A stretch of 64,000 bases of DNA from Litoribacillus peritrichatus (GCF_039537985.1 NZ_BAABBN010000007.1:1302001-1366000); one strand, 5' to 3'. Shown: positions 24,529-32,670, numbered from the stretch's first letter. Notes: generated by a model from the letters alone, not told the origin. Numbers and translations are program-made.

Positions 24529-27504
24529 ATGATTGGTAAAGGGTCAGAGTGGCATAGATGGGAGCCTCATATCCATGCTCCCGGCACGGTACTCAACAAT
24601 CAGTTTGGGAGTAATAACCCTTGGGAAGAATATTTAACGACAATAGAAAAATTGACGCCATCCATAAAAGTCTTGGCGGTGACAGATTATTATCTTACAG
24701 ATACATATGAAGAGGTTCTAAAATACAGAAACACTGGCAGAATTCCCGATGTTCAACTTATTTTTCCGAACATTGAATTACGCCTTGATGTTGCTGCTAA
24801 GACTGGATTTGTAAATATACACCTTCTGGTTAGCCCTGAAGACGCTGATCATCTTACACAACTCCAAAGGATACTAGGTCGTTTACAATTTCACGCTTAT
24901 GACGATCGATTCGATTGTACAAAAAATGACTTAATTGCACTGGGGAAACGTTCAGATCCAAATATCACGGATGATTTCGCTGCACTAAAACAAGGTGCGA
25001 CACAGTTTAAAGTGAACTTTGATCAGCTTAGAAAAGTCATTCAAGAGAGTGAATGGGCAAAGAATAATATTCTCGTCGCTGTTGCTGGCGGTTCTGGAGA
25101 CGGAACTTCTGGATTGAGGCAAGCATCTGATACAACAGTTCGGCAGGAAATAGAAAAATTTTCTCACATTATATTTTCAAGTAGTCCATCCCAAAGAGAG
25201 TTTTGGCTAGGTCAAAAGTCAGTTACTGTCGATGAACTAAAAGATCGCTACCATGGCTGTAAACCATGTTTACATGGCAGTGATTCTCATGATTTAAAGT
25301 CTATTGGTCAGCCTACAGATAGTCGTTATTCTTGGGTTAAAGGAGCGCTAGAATTCGATTCACTGAGACAAGCTTGTATTGATCCTGAAAACAGAGCTTT
25401 TGTCGGCTCTGAGCCACCTAAAAGTGCAATGCCTTCTCAGGTTATCTCTCGCATCAAAATTAATGATGCGGGGTGGGCAAATACTCCAGAGATTCCTTTG
25501 AATCCCGGTCTAGTGGCTATCATTGGAGCTCGAGGTTCCGGTAAAACTGCTCTTGCAGATATGGCTGCGGCAGGTTGTGATGCTATTTCTAACCAAGCTT
25601 GGCAGAGTTCCGAGTATACAAGCCCTTCTTTTTTGGCTCGTGCTCGACAAGTTATTGGAAATGAAAGTGTTACATTAAATTGGGGGGGAGGAGTTGAAAC
25701 CACTCGTATGTTAAATGGCTCTGATGCAAATAACCATTTTTCATTCCCTCGCGCTAGGTATTTATCACAGCAGTTTGTTGAAGAGCTTTGTTCATCGAAT
25801 GGGGTATCTGATGGACTAATTGAGGAGATAGAAAGAGTCATCTTAGAAGCGCATCCCGTTGATGAAAGGGATGGCGCTATTAGTTTTTCAGAATTTAGGG
25901 ATTTGAAAACAAGCCGCTTCCAACAAGCAAGAAAGCGTGAAAATGAATCTATTTCTGATATATCGGAACGGATTTCAATTGAGCTTGAAAAAGAGGCTCT
26001 GGTAGATAGCCTTGCCGCACAGGTAGATCAAAAGAAGTCATTGATAAATAACTATAACTCAGACCTCAAAAAACTTGTTGTAAAAGGAACTGAAACACAG
26101 GCAAAGCGTCACGCTGAGCTAGGAGTTACTGCTCAAGACATTCGTTCCAAAATACAGGCGTTTAACAATCAAAAACGAACGTTTATAGCGATGCAAGACG
26201 AAGTTATCAGTACTCGTGCAACCAAAGCCCCGGAGCTGCTTCGTCAAGCACAAGAACGCCATCGGCTTAGTGGGCTTAGTCAACAGCAATGGGAAGAGTT
26301 TTTGCTCACGTACAAAGGAGACGTTGACTCCAGCTTAACTGGTTATATCACTTGGGCGGACCAGCAAATTTCTCAGTTAAATGGTAAAGCTCCGGAAAGA
26401 ACAGACCCTAATTCACCATTGATAGCTGAAAATGCTGATTTATCACAATTGAGCTTGTCAATTATTGTTGCAGAAATGACGAGATTAGAGGCACTACTGA
26501 GCGCCGACAAGCTTATACGAGATCAATACACTGCTTTGTCTAACCGTATTAATCAAGAAAATATCGCGCTAAAAGCACTTGAAGACAAGTTAAGCGATGC
26601 GAGAGGCGCATCTGGCCGAAAGAAACTCCTCCAAACAGAGAGAGATGAAACTTACAGCCGCATATTTGAAGCAATAATAAGTGAACAATCCGTATTATCT
26701 CAGCTTTACCAGCCTTTGATGGGCCGCCTTTCCAAATCAAGTGGAACACTAGGAAAGTTGAGCTTTTCGGTTCAGCGAGTCGTCGATGTTGAATCATGGG
26801 GTGATTTTGCGGAGAAAAATCTATTAGACCTTAGAAAGGCTGGCACTTTTAATGGAAGAGGTTCGTTAACTGCTTTGGCAAAAGAAAGTTTGATGCCTAT
26901 GTGGGAGAATGGCACTTCCGATGAAATCAAATCTGCGATGTCTACGTTTATATCTAAGCATATGGGAGAGCTTCTTGAACACGCCCCATATTCGAAACTA
27001 CAACAGGTGGAATATAAAGCGTGGCTTAAGAGCTTTGCGCACTGGTTATTTAGTACCGATCATATTTCTATTCGCTATGAGATTTTGTATGACAACGTAG
27101 ATATACGGAAATTATCACCGGGAACTAGAGGCATAGTTTTGCTTCTACTCTATCTGGCTCTGGATGATGCTGACGATAGGCCTTTAATAATTGATCAGCC
27201 GGAAGAAAATCTAGATCCTAAATCGGTTAATGACGAATTGGTGCCTCTCTTCATTGAAGCGAAATCGAAAAGACAAGTAATAATGGTTACACACAATGCC
27301 AATCTTGTAATCAATACAGATGCCGATCAAATCATTATTGCAGAAGCTGGGCCGCACCAGACAGGTGGACTTCCTCCTATAAGCTATAAAGCTGGTGGGT
27401 TAGAGAATTCGTCAATCCGTACATCAGTTTGCGAAATTTTGGAAGGCGGCGAAAAAGCTTTTAGGGAGAGGGCTAGACGACTTCGCGTTAGATTGCAGCG
27501 TTAA
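24529..27504 (+). CDS. PHP-domain plus ABC/SMC-like ATPase (TrlF-like) putative defence protein
   Basis: A 991-residue protein. The N-terminus is a PHP-type metallophosphoesterase: HIH at residues 14-16 (His14 and His16), then HGSDSHD at 249-255. An ABC/SMC ATPase core follows, with Walker A GARGSGKT at 333-340, a long coiled-coil-like middle, LSPGTRG signature at 862-868, Walker B IIDQPEENLD from about 887 and an H-loop His922. It resembles the NCBI family named TrlF as I recall it; the molecular target is not established by sequence. AAAAGGAGG lies before the ATG. The 131-bp gap after hsdR suggests its own promoter. An ATP-gated nuclease role next to restriction genes is inferred. Confidence 0.82.
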   Translation: MIGKGSEWHRWEPHIHAPGTVLNNQFGSNNPWEEYLTTIEKLTPSIKVLAVTDYYLTDTYEEVLKYRNTGRIPDVQLIFPNIELRLDVAAKTGFVNIHLLVSPEDADHLTQLQRILGRLQFHAYDDRFDCTKNDLIALGKRSDPNITDDFAALKQGATQFKVNFDQLRKVIQESEWAKNNILVAVAGGSGDGTSGLRQASDTTVRQEIEKFSHIIFSSSPSQREFWLGQKSVTVDELKDRYHGCKPCLHGSDSHDLKSIGQPTDSRYSWVKGALEFDSLRQACIDPENRAFVGSEPPKSAMPSQVISRIKINDAGWANTPEIPLNPGLVAIIGARGSGKTALADMAAAGCDAISNQAWQSSEYTSPSFLARARQVIGNESVTLNWGGGVETTRMLNGSDANNHFSFPRARYLSQQFVEELCSSNGVSDGLIEEIERVILEAHPVDERDGAISFSEFRDLKTSRFQQARKRENESISDISERISIELEKEALVDSLAAQVDQKKSLINNYNSDLKKLVVKGTETQAKRHAELGVTAQDIRSKIQAFNNQKRTFIAMQDEVISTRATKAPELLRQAQERHRLSGLSQQQWEEFLLTYKGDVDSSLTGYITWADQQISQLNGKAPERTDPNSPLIAENADLSQLSLSIIVAEMTRLEALLSADKLIRDQYTALSNRINQENIALKALEDKLSDARGASGRKKLLQTERDETYSRIFEAIISEQSVLSQLYQPLMGRLSKSSGTLGKLSFSVQRVVDVESWGDFAEKNLLDLRKAGTFNGRGSLTALAKESLMPMWENGTSDEIKSAMSTFISKHMGELLEHAPYSKLQQVEYKAWLKSFAHWLFSTDHISIRYEILYDNVDIRKLSPGTRGIVLLLLYLALDDADDRPLIIDQPEENLDPKSVNDELVPLFIEAKSKRQVIMVTHNANLVINTDADQIIIAEAGPHQTGGLPPISYKAGGLENSSIRTSVCEILEGGEKAFRERARRLRVRLQR

Positions 27505-27529
27505 ACCTTCTAGTCAATCCGAATTTACG

Positions 27530-27709
27530 TCAAGGATATGGAGCCCTTGACGCAAGTTCGTTCTCGATATTTTCAAGTGAAGCTAAAGCATTTACACGCT
27601 CCAGTGTTTGCGGCTTACTTTTTGCCAGTTCGTTAAAAACCTTTCTATGTAGGCCATAAAGCTCGTTCGTGTTTTTGGCTGACAGTTCAAATCTTGTAAT
27701 CAATCTCAT
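27530..27709 (-). CDS. Small conserved mobile-element protein (59 aa)
   Basis: A 59-residue ORF beginning MRLITRFELSAKNTNELYGL and ending LASRAPYP, with a perfect AGGAGG six bases before the ATG. The pattern (RFELSAKNTNELYGLHRKVF, then TLERVNALASLENIENELASR) is one I recognise as a small protein of unknown function common in proteobacterial mobile elements. It is predicted mostly helical, without Cys or a membrane segment. It is antisense to, and just past, the PHP-ABC gene end. No function is assigned. Confidence 0.75.
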   Translation of the reverse strand: MRLITRFELSAKNTNELYGLHRKVFNELAKSKPQTLERVNALASLENIENELASRAPYP

Positions 27710-28247
27710 TGTTACCTCCTGTGTTTGGAGGCCGTGACTGCCACGGCCTTTGTATGGCCGCGTGTTTGTGCAAAGTGACTGATCTGCACCTTGGGTCGCA
27801 ATAGTGTGAAGAGGCTTTACGCTTGCTGATCCGTTGTCACTTTTCGCTAGTGGTAATGCTAAAAGGCAGTGCTGGTTAAGGGCTCAATCAGGTGGTGCTG
27901 ATTGAATAAAAATTGCTGGTAGTGCTAAAGCACGACTGCTTTGAAAGGCGTTGAAAGTTTTCGCTGCGCTAGGCTGAAAGTTCAATAAGGTGTGAACACT
28001 GATCGTGTTCGCCTGATTCAATAATTACGTGCCCCTTTTGGGTAAACGTCAAAATATCACACAACTTGTCTCCATCAAGACATCCCCCTTCCTTCCGCGC
28101 CCGAAAATACTGGCTTGTGCAGGACGGGCGGTTCCCCCTGTCTGGATTACGCCAAAACATGTGATCTTACGCTCGCTTCTCTCGCTCCTTTGTCTGGGGT
28201 TTTCAACCCCAAAAGGGGATGTGTTTTTAAGATTAAGGAGAAAAGCA
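27710..28247. other. Non-coding region with several hairpins
   Basis: About 540 bp between the 59-residue gene and ardA. It contains stem-loops GGCCGTG/CACGGCC (27730-27748), GTGCT/AGCAC around 27921-27932, GAACAC/GTGTTC (27994-28010) and GGGGTT/AACCCC close before ardA at about 28195-28209. A short minus-strand open frame at 27969-28160 has no ribosome site and is not supported. The region probably carries promoters for both flanking genes. Confidence 0.5.
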
Positions 28248-28760
28248 ATGAGTGAAGAAATCAGAATTTATGTGGCATGTTTGGCAGCGTATAACAGTGG
28301 CTATTTGCATGGTGTTTGGATTGATGCAACGGCAGACATTGACGACATTCAAGACCAAATAAACAGCATGTTGGAATCCAGCCCCGTAGAGGATGCAGAA
28401 GAATACGTCATTCACGACTTTGAAGGATACGGCAGTTATCGCCTATCAGAGTATGAGGGTATACAAAGTGCCCACGAATTAGCCTGTTTTATTGAAGAGC
28501 ATGGCGAGATAGCAGCCGAACTGATTAGCCATTTTTCAACGCTTGAAGAAGCAAAGAAAGCCATGGAGGAAGATTATCAAGGCGAGTATGCAAGCCTCTC
28601 GGATTACGCGCAGGAAATCACGGAAGAAACAAGCGAAGTGCCCAGCCATTTAGAATTTTATATCGACTATGACCGCATGGGGCGCGACATGGAAATGGGC
28701 GGCGACATTTTCACAATCGAAACGGGTTATCAGGAAGTGCATGTTTTTTGGAACCGCTAA
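28248..28760 (+). CDS. ardA: Antirestriction protein ArdA
   Basis: A 170-residue, strongly acidic protein of the ArdA family, opening with IRIYVACLAAYNSGYLHGVWIDA and holding the EYVIHDFEGYG motif, the ALISHF-type segment (AAELISHFSTLEEAKKAMEEDYQGEYASL) and the C-terminal FYIDYDRMGRDMEMGGDIF. ArdA mimics DNA and blocks type I restriction enzymes, protecting an incoming element. The start at 28248 has AAGGAG six bases upstream; an upstream extension in the open frame is not conserved. It lies about 4 kb from hsdR on the same element. An 8-bp hairpin contains its stop codon. Confidence 0.93.
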   Translation: MSEEIRIYVACLAAYNSGYLHGVWIDATADIDDIQDQINSMLESSPVEDAEEYVIHDFEGYGSYRLSEYEGIQSAHELACFIEEHGEIAAELISHFSTLEEAKKAMEEDYQGEYASLSDYAQEITEETSEVPSHLEFYIDYDRMGRDMEMGGDIFTIETGYQEVHVFWNR

Positions 28761-28769
28761 GGCGGTTCC
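28750..28769 (+). repeat. Hairpin over the ardA stop codon
   Basis: GGAACCGC at 28750-28757 and GCGGTTCC at 28762-28769 form an 8-bp stem with a TAAG loop. The loop holds the ardA stop codon. There is no T-run, so it may act on RNA stability or coupling rather than as a terminator. Confidence 0.55.
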
Positions 28770-28794
28770 CTTCATGCGGAAAGGGAATTTTAAA

Positions 28795-29136
28795 ATGCGA
28801 GATTTAACAAGCGAAGAAAAACAGCAATCACTAAAAAGGGCTTTAACTTGCACAGGTGGTGCGCTCGATAGATGGAGTGCCAGAGCTGCAACAGGTCTGA
28901 ATGATGCAGATATGGCAAAAGCGGTACGTTATGAACTGGGTATTTGCGGCGGTTCAGGTTGCAGCAATAGTATACATATTCATTACGAAGGCGCTGGCTT
29001 GAAAGTATGGGCGGCATGGGAAATATTTATCCCTTCATCTGAAGAGCCAATATTTCAGGGAGAGGCCACCATTAAGGCTGCACGGTGTTTGTTTGGTGTT
29101 AAAAATCCTGATGACGTGCAGCTCGATCTATTTTGA
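28795..29136 (+). CDS. Uncharacterised element protein downstream of ardA (113 aa)
   Basis: A 113-residue protein I do not recognise to a named family, although its look (MRDLTSEEKQQSLKRALTC, GICGGSGCSNSIHIHYEGAGLKVWAAW) resembles plasmid accessory proteins. It holds a Cys-rich stretch CGGSGCSNSIHIH at about residues 52-64 that could bind metal. It follows ardA by 34 bp, with AAAGGG before the ATG, and is probably cotranscribed. A shorter or longer start (ATG at 28774) cannot be excluded. Confidence 0.7.
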   Translation: MRDLTSEEKQQSLKRALTCTGGALDRWSARAATGLNDADMAKAVRYELGICGGSGCSNSIHIHYEGAGLKVWAAWEIFIPSSEEPIFQGEATIKAARCLFGVKNPDDVQLDLF

Positions 29137-29146
29137 TTAAAAATCG

Positions 29147-29173
29147 CGCCGCCAAGCTTGGGGCTTGGCGGCG
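29147..29173. terminator. Strong 11-bp stem-loop between element genes
   Basis: CGCCGCCAAGC (29147-29157) and GCTTGGCGGCG (29163-29173) form a perfect 11-bp G/C-rich stem with a 5-nt loop. Read on the minus strand it is followed by a short T-rich stretch. On the plus strand there is none. It lies just after the 113-residue gene and may stop transcription from either side. Confidence 0.55.
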
Positions 29174-29252
29174 AACTGCAAAAGAAACCACAAATTTGCA
29201 TAAATACAAATCCAGTGGTATGAAAATCTATAAGAAAGAGAAAGCTATATGA

Positions 29253-30275
29253 TTGGTTCGTAAGACACTTAAAAGGGGCGCTCAAGCTGCTATTGGATTA
29301 ACCGTTGCGTTTGAAGTTGCGCTTTTGAATTTGCCTGATCTTGTTTCCTCACCATTGGAGGAATATATGCAAGAAAATGATATTCCTCTGGAGTTAGTAG
29401 AGGGGATGAAAACCGATGGCATGCGAGTTTATCACGAGCACGGCCACCTTTCTGCTCTCCATTTGTCTGCACTTCTATTTACTAATAATGCAAAAAACTT
29501 TGACTTTCTATGGGCAATAGTCGAGCCATTAAGAGCTTTGCCGAGCGCGTATGGTCACATGGGAAGCCTTCACGCTTCGCATGGCGACTGTATGATTTTT
29601 ATGCCTGATAAAGACCAGACAATTGATGACTTAATAAGCAAAACTACAGGCATACCTGAATTCGACTTAGAGCTTACTGAGAAGCTAAGAAATACATTTA
29701 AAGCTAATATACTTGTTCATGAGGTGGCTCATGGGCAACCCATGGAGCGATTCAATCAAGAGTATTGTGTGCAAGAACATGGGACAGCGGTAGATAGTTC
29801 GGGCTCTTCTGAGCTATATAGCGAGTTAAGAAGCGATGACGCCTCGCTAGACCTGATGAAAGATGCCGATGTTACCGACTATATGATTTCGTATCGAGCC
29901 GTCACCGCATTTAATCATTTGCACGATATATCTCACGATACAGCCATATATCTCGATGAATGGTATAACAAAGACAGCCTAACTTTACGAGGCGAAATGC
30001 CCGATCACCTTGTTTACAAAAATGATTTTGCCCAAGTTTTTAGCCCTTATGTTGAAAAATATTCTTCAGAAGAACCGGCTCCCTATCAGATATATAAAGC
30101 TGCGTTAGAATTTTTGGACAATCATGCCGATACTGGAAAAGTGCGCGAGTCATCACGACGGATGGTAGAGCTTTACGTTAAAGGTGTCGAATATTTTGCT
30201 CCAACGAAATCCGAAGAGCTGCGCGCAATGCGTAACTCTCAGGATTTAGAAGGTGACAGTCCTGTTGTTTTTTGA
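29253..30275 (+). CDS. Putative zincin-like metallopeptidase with two HExxH motifs
   Basis: A 340-residue protein of no family I can name. It has a short hydrophobic segment at about residues 12-28. Two HExxH matches occur: HEHGH at residues 61-65 and HEVAH at 156-160 (ILVHEVAHG), the second followed by Glu191 in LYSELRSDD as a possible third ligand. This suggests a zinc-dependent gluzincin fold; activity is inference. The start is TTG at 29253, since the closer ATG at 29249 is out of frame and stops at once. AAGAAAGAG lies upstream. It is encoded between ardA and the mobilization genes. Confidence 0.62.
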   Translation: MVRKTLKRGAQAAIGLTVAFEVALLNLPDLVSSPLEEYMQENDIPLELVEGMKTDGMRVYHEHGHLSALHLSALLFTNNAKNFDFLWAIVEPLRALPSAYGHMGSLHASHGDCMIFMPDKDQTIDDLISKTTGIPEFDLELTEKLRNTFKANILVHEVAHGQPMERFNQEYCVQEHGTAVDSSGSSELYSELRSDDASLDLMKDADVTDYMISYRAVTAFNHLHDISHDTAIYLDEWYNKDSLTLRGEMPDHLVYKNDFAQVFSPYVEKYSSEEPAPYQIYKAALEFLDNHADTGKVRESSRRMVELYVKGVEYFAPTKSEELRAMRNSQDLEGDSPVVF

Positions 30276-30283
30276 TCGCAGCG

Positions 30284-30610
30284 CTAATAAGGAAAAACGC
30301 CAGTGAATGGCATTTTGCTGTTTAATATCACCTGAATATCTTCAGGCAAGTAAATTGTTGGATCGTCATAGCCGATCCGAATTGCGGAATTATTGCGCGG
30401 CATGAATTCCATGCCGTCTTTTTTGATAGAAAAAATGAGCGTGTTGTGCGCAAGCCAGCGTCCAAAGCGCACTTCATAGCCTTCGCTCTCAAGTAGTTCG
30501 GCGATTTCAGGTGTTTCAATTTTTCCGTCGCCGTCATCGTAGCCGAATTTTGAAAAGGCATGGCTCCAGTGGTAGCGGTTTCCGCAATGTCCGCATTTAT
30601 CACAAGCCAT
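30284..30610 (-). CDS. Small zinc-ribbon-like protein (108 aa)
   Basis: A 108-residue protein with an N-terminal zinc-ribbon-like CDKCGHCGNRYHWSH (residues 3-17). The rest is acidic and mixed, with no recognised domain. It starts next to the relaxase stop, about 14 bp away on the same strand, and so belongs to the mobilization operon. An overlapping frame exists but is less convincing because its protein has no pattern. The Cys and His residues suggest zinc binding; the function is unknown. Confidence 0.72.
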   Translation of the reverse strand: MACDKCGHCGNRYHWSHAFSKFGYDDGDGKIETPEIAELLESEGYEVRFGRWLAHNTLIFSIKKDGMEFMPRNNSAIRIGYDDPTIYLPEDIQVILNSKMPFTGVFPY

Positions 30611-30624
30611 GCCATTGTCCTTTC

Positions 30625-31968
30625 TTATATCTCAGGCTCAAAATCCATGCCTTTGTCATCATCACGTCTGTTTTGACGGTTTGGTGCATTGGCGTTTTGA
30701 GTGTTTTTGCTTTGTGTATTGGTTTTCGAGCGATGAGCGTGTTTTGATTTTTCTTCATGTTTGGCGATATGAGAAAGATCACGCACCAGCGCTTGGCGCT
30801 CTTTTTCTTGGGTATCGCGCACCAATTGGATTTGCGTTTGCAAGTTCTGGCGCTCGGTTAACTGCTTTTGAATCAGCTCTTCTTGCTGTTTACGATCCCG
30901 CAAATGTGCCTGCCACGCTTCTTGCTCATTGCGTTTTCGGGTTTTCCAGTAGCGGCCATTGAGCTTGTCCCAAATGCCTTTAAAGCCCTTGCGGATTCTG
31001 GCAGATCGCTTCAATTCTTCAGCTTGCCAGCGTTTTTGCTGATATTCCTTAAGGCTGGCGCGTACCGAGCGGTGTTCATTGGTTAGTTTGGCCTTATCTG
31101 CTAGCAGAGGTTTGAGCTTTTCATTGTGTACGCTGCGCAATTCTTCTTTATAAGAATCAAACAATTTAGAAAGCTGGCCTTGTATGCCGTTTTTCACTTC
31201 CTGCACTGATGGCAGTTCCTTGGCACTTCCAAGGCGCGCTTCTAGGGCTTTGTTTTTTTGCCCAAGTTGGCGCGTGAGCGAATACACTTCGCCATATACA
31301 TCTAAAGCCACAAAACCGCGTTTATCGCCTTTGGCTAAAAAGTAGCCTTTTTCGCGGAGTGCATGCTCGAAGCTGGTTTTGGTGTCGGATATTGCCCAGC
31401 ACTCCTGAAGCTCACTTTTTATGTCCGAAGCTTTACGGCCAACGCGCTGTGCTTGCTGCCATTCGGCGCGGGTGAAGTTCAGCGGGTTTTTCTTGGTTTT
31501 GTCTTTGAAGCCTTCAGGCATCTTCCAGCCATGTTCGAGATAAAGTGACTTTGAAATATCATTGAGCTTTAGTTTTGGGTGCGAGATATTGACCGCCTTC
31601 ATCTCATCCGTATTGATGCGGCTCCAAACGCAGTGCGCATGGCGGCGGCCTTCCTTTTCATGGAAGACCACCACACGGGGCTGGCCTTCCAGCCCCAGCT
31701 TTTGCTCCACGCGCTCCAGCGTTTTTTCAAAGGTCTCAATATCGACTTTTTTATCCTGTGGCGGGTTCAAGCTCAGGGAATACATGAATTGCTTGCACTT
31801 GGTTCCCTTGGATAGCGCATAGGCTTCATTCAATGCGCCTAGAACATCCTGCGCCATAAAGCCGCTCACCTCATGCACATTGACGTGCTCATTTTGCTCC
31901 CCGTTGAGCAGGTGAAGCGCCATTTGGCGACCGCCAGCGCGTTGATTACCCTTGAGGATCATCTTCAT
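30625..31968 (-). CDS. Relaxase/mobilization nuclease (MobA/VirD2-like)
   Basis: A 447-residue relaxase. The N-terminal nuclease has the 3-His metal site FHEKEGRRHAHCVWSRI, with His103, His110 and His112, and the KQFMYSLSLNPP strand. The catalytic tyrosine is uncertain; Tyr50 and Tyr63 are candidates. The C-terminal half is basic and coiled-coil-like, rich in Gln, Lys and Arg. The family nicks oriT and pilots one DNA strand through a helper conjugation system. It overlaps mobC by 23 bp. With no coupling protein or mating-pair genes visible, the element is mobilizable rather than self-transmissible. Confidence 0.9.
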   Translation of the reverse strand: MKMILKGNQRAGGRQMALHLLNGEQNEHVNVHEVSGFMAQDVLGALNEAYALSKGTKCKQFMYSLSLNPPQDKKVDIETFEKTLERVEQKLGLEGQPRVVVFHEKEGRRHAHCVWSRINTDEMKAVNISHPKLKLNDISKSLYLEHGWKMPEGFKDKTKKNPLNFTRAEWQQAQRVGRKASDIKSELQECWAISDTKTSFEHALREKGYFLAKGDKRGFVALDVYGEVYSLTRQLGQKNKALEARLGSAKELPSVQEVKNGIQGQLSKLFDSYKEELRSVHNEKLKPLLADKAKLTNEHRSVRASLKEYQQKRWQAEELKRSARIRKGFKGIWDKLNGRYWKTRKRNEQEAWQAHLRDRKQQEELIQKQLTERQNLQTQIQLVRDTQEKERQALVRDLSHIAKHEEKSKHAHRSKTNTQSKNTQNANAPNRQNRRDDDKGMDFEPEI

Positions 31969-32374
31969 CCTCCTTATCTGGCTGACTTTGGGGTTTTAGC
32001 CCTAGAGCTTTGATTAATGTGTCGCGCATCCACTGAATAGCCGTAACAGACTCATTGAGTGATTCCACAACGTCATGATTGACGGGGAGAGAGCCAGAAT
32101 TAGCCGCCTTGGCGAGCTGGTTAATATTTGCGCTAATACGGGATTGGCCGAGCGCCCCAATGAGCTTGGCGATGGCCTTTTGATCAATATCAGCAGTTTC
32201 GCCGCGCGTGCGCTTTTTGGGCATTTCGGGCATATCCTCTTTGAAGATTAGCCAGCGAATGTAAGCCGCTAGTGGTCTGCCTGCCGCAGCCGTCTCCAGC
32301 GCCTTGCGCTCTTCCTCGGTAAATCTCATGGAGAATGGAGGTGGATACTTGGTTTTTGGCGTTTTATTGTCCAT
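31946..32374 (-). CDS. MobC-like relaxosome accessory protein
   Basis: A 142-residue protein with a ribbon-helix-helix-like start (FSMRFTEEERKALETAAAGRPLAAYIRWLIF) and a C-terminal helical part (INQLAKAANSGSLP, then VESLNESVTAIQWMRDTLIKAL), typical of MobC proteins that help a relaxase melt or bind oriT. The ATG at 32374 has GGAGGGG just upstream. Its end overlaps the relaxase start by 23 bp. The upstream 130 bp contains an inverted repeat that may be oriT. Confidence 0.85.
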   Translation of the reverse strand: MDNKTPKTKYPPPFSMRFTEEERKALETAAAGRPLAAYIRWLIFKEDMPEMPKKRTRGETADIDQKAIAKLIGALGQSRISANINQLAKAANSGSLPVNHDVVESLNESVTAIQWMRDTLIKALGLKPQSQPDKEDEDDPQG

Positions 32375-32389
32375 TTTAAGCCCCTCCAC

Positions 32390-32520
32390 TTGTCAAAATG
32401 GGGCTTTCGCCGTTATACTCCGCGCCCTGTGAAGCGTGGGCTCCCTCTAAGCTAGATAGTAACGCGCTGATATGTGGTGGCTTAGAGGCAATATCAAGGG
32501 CATTTACCAGCAGCTTAGAC
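32390..32520. other. Candidate oriT / origin region upstream of mobC
   Basis: A 130-bp stretch between mobC and the tRNA fragment. It has a perfect 9-bp inverted repeat CCTCTAAGC (32444-32452) and GCTTAGAGG (32480-32488), separated by 27 bp, and a GCGCCCT motif nearby at about 32422-32428 that resembles the nic region of IncQ-type plasmids. The position directly upstream of mobC-relaxase is the usual one for oriT. The nic site itself is not identified. Confidence 0.5.
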
Positions 32521-32534
32521 AGCGTTGGCAACCA

Positions 32535-32588
32535 GCCCCCGCAACCAGAATTTTAAAAAAAGCCGAGATTTTTATCTCGGCTTTTTTT
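32535..32588 (+). repeat. tRNA-fMet 3' fragment plus terminator (candidate att junction)
   Basis: GCCCCCGCAACCA, the last 13 bases of tRNA-fMet, plus 41 downstream bases, including the GCCGAGAT/ATCTCGGC terminator (32562-32581) and a T-run. It repeats the sequence found at 32778-32829, with only a 2-base difference in an A-run. Bases upstream of the fragment do not match the tRNA. The copy lies at the end of the mobilization genes and likely marks one end of the integrated element or a broken tandem tRNA gene. Confidence 0.75.
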
Positions 32589-32670
32589 GTCTGAAATTTA
32601 GGAAACTGAAATCGGTGAAGATGGTTTGATAAGGGCGGCCTATTTAATTCGAAGTTTTTTAGGTTTTCAT

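Noticed and set aside
27969..28160. A 63-residue minus-strand ORF between the small 59-residue gene and ardA
   Set aside because: No ribosome site, and it covers a hairpin-rich region. It could be a real small plasmid-type protein, but I see no support.
30328..30615. A second open frame overlapping the zinc-ribbon gene
   Set aside because: The 108-residue frame has the Cys cluster and the better position; the other has no pattern.
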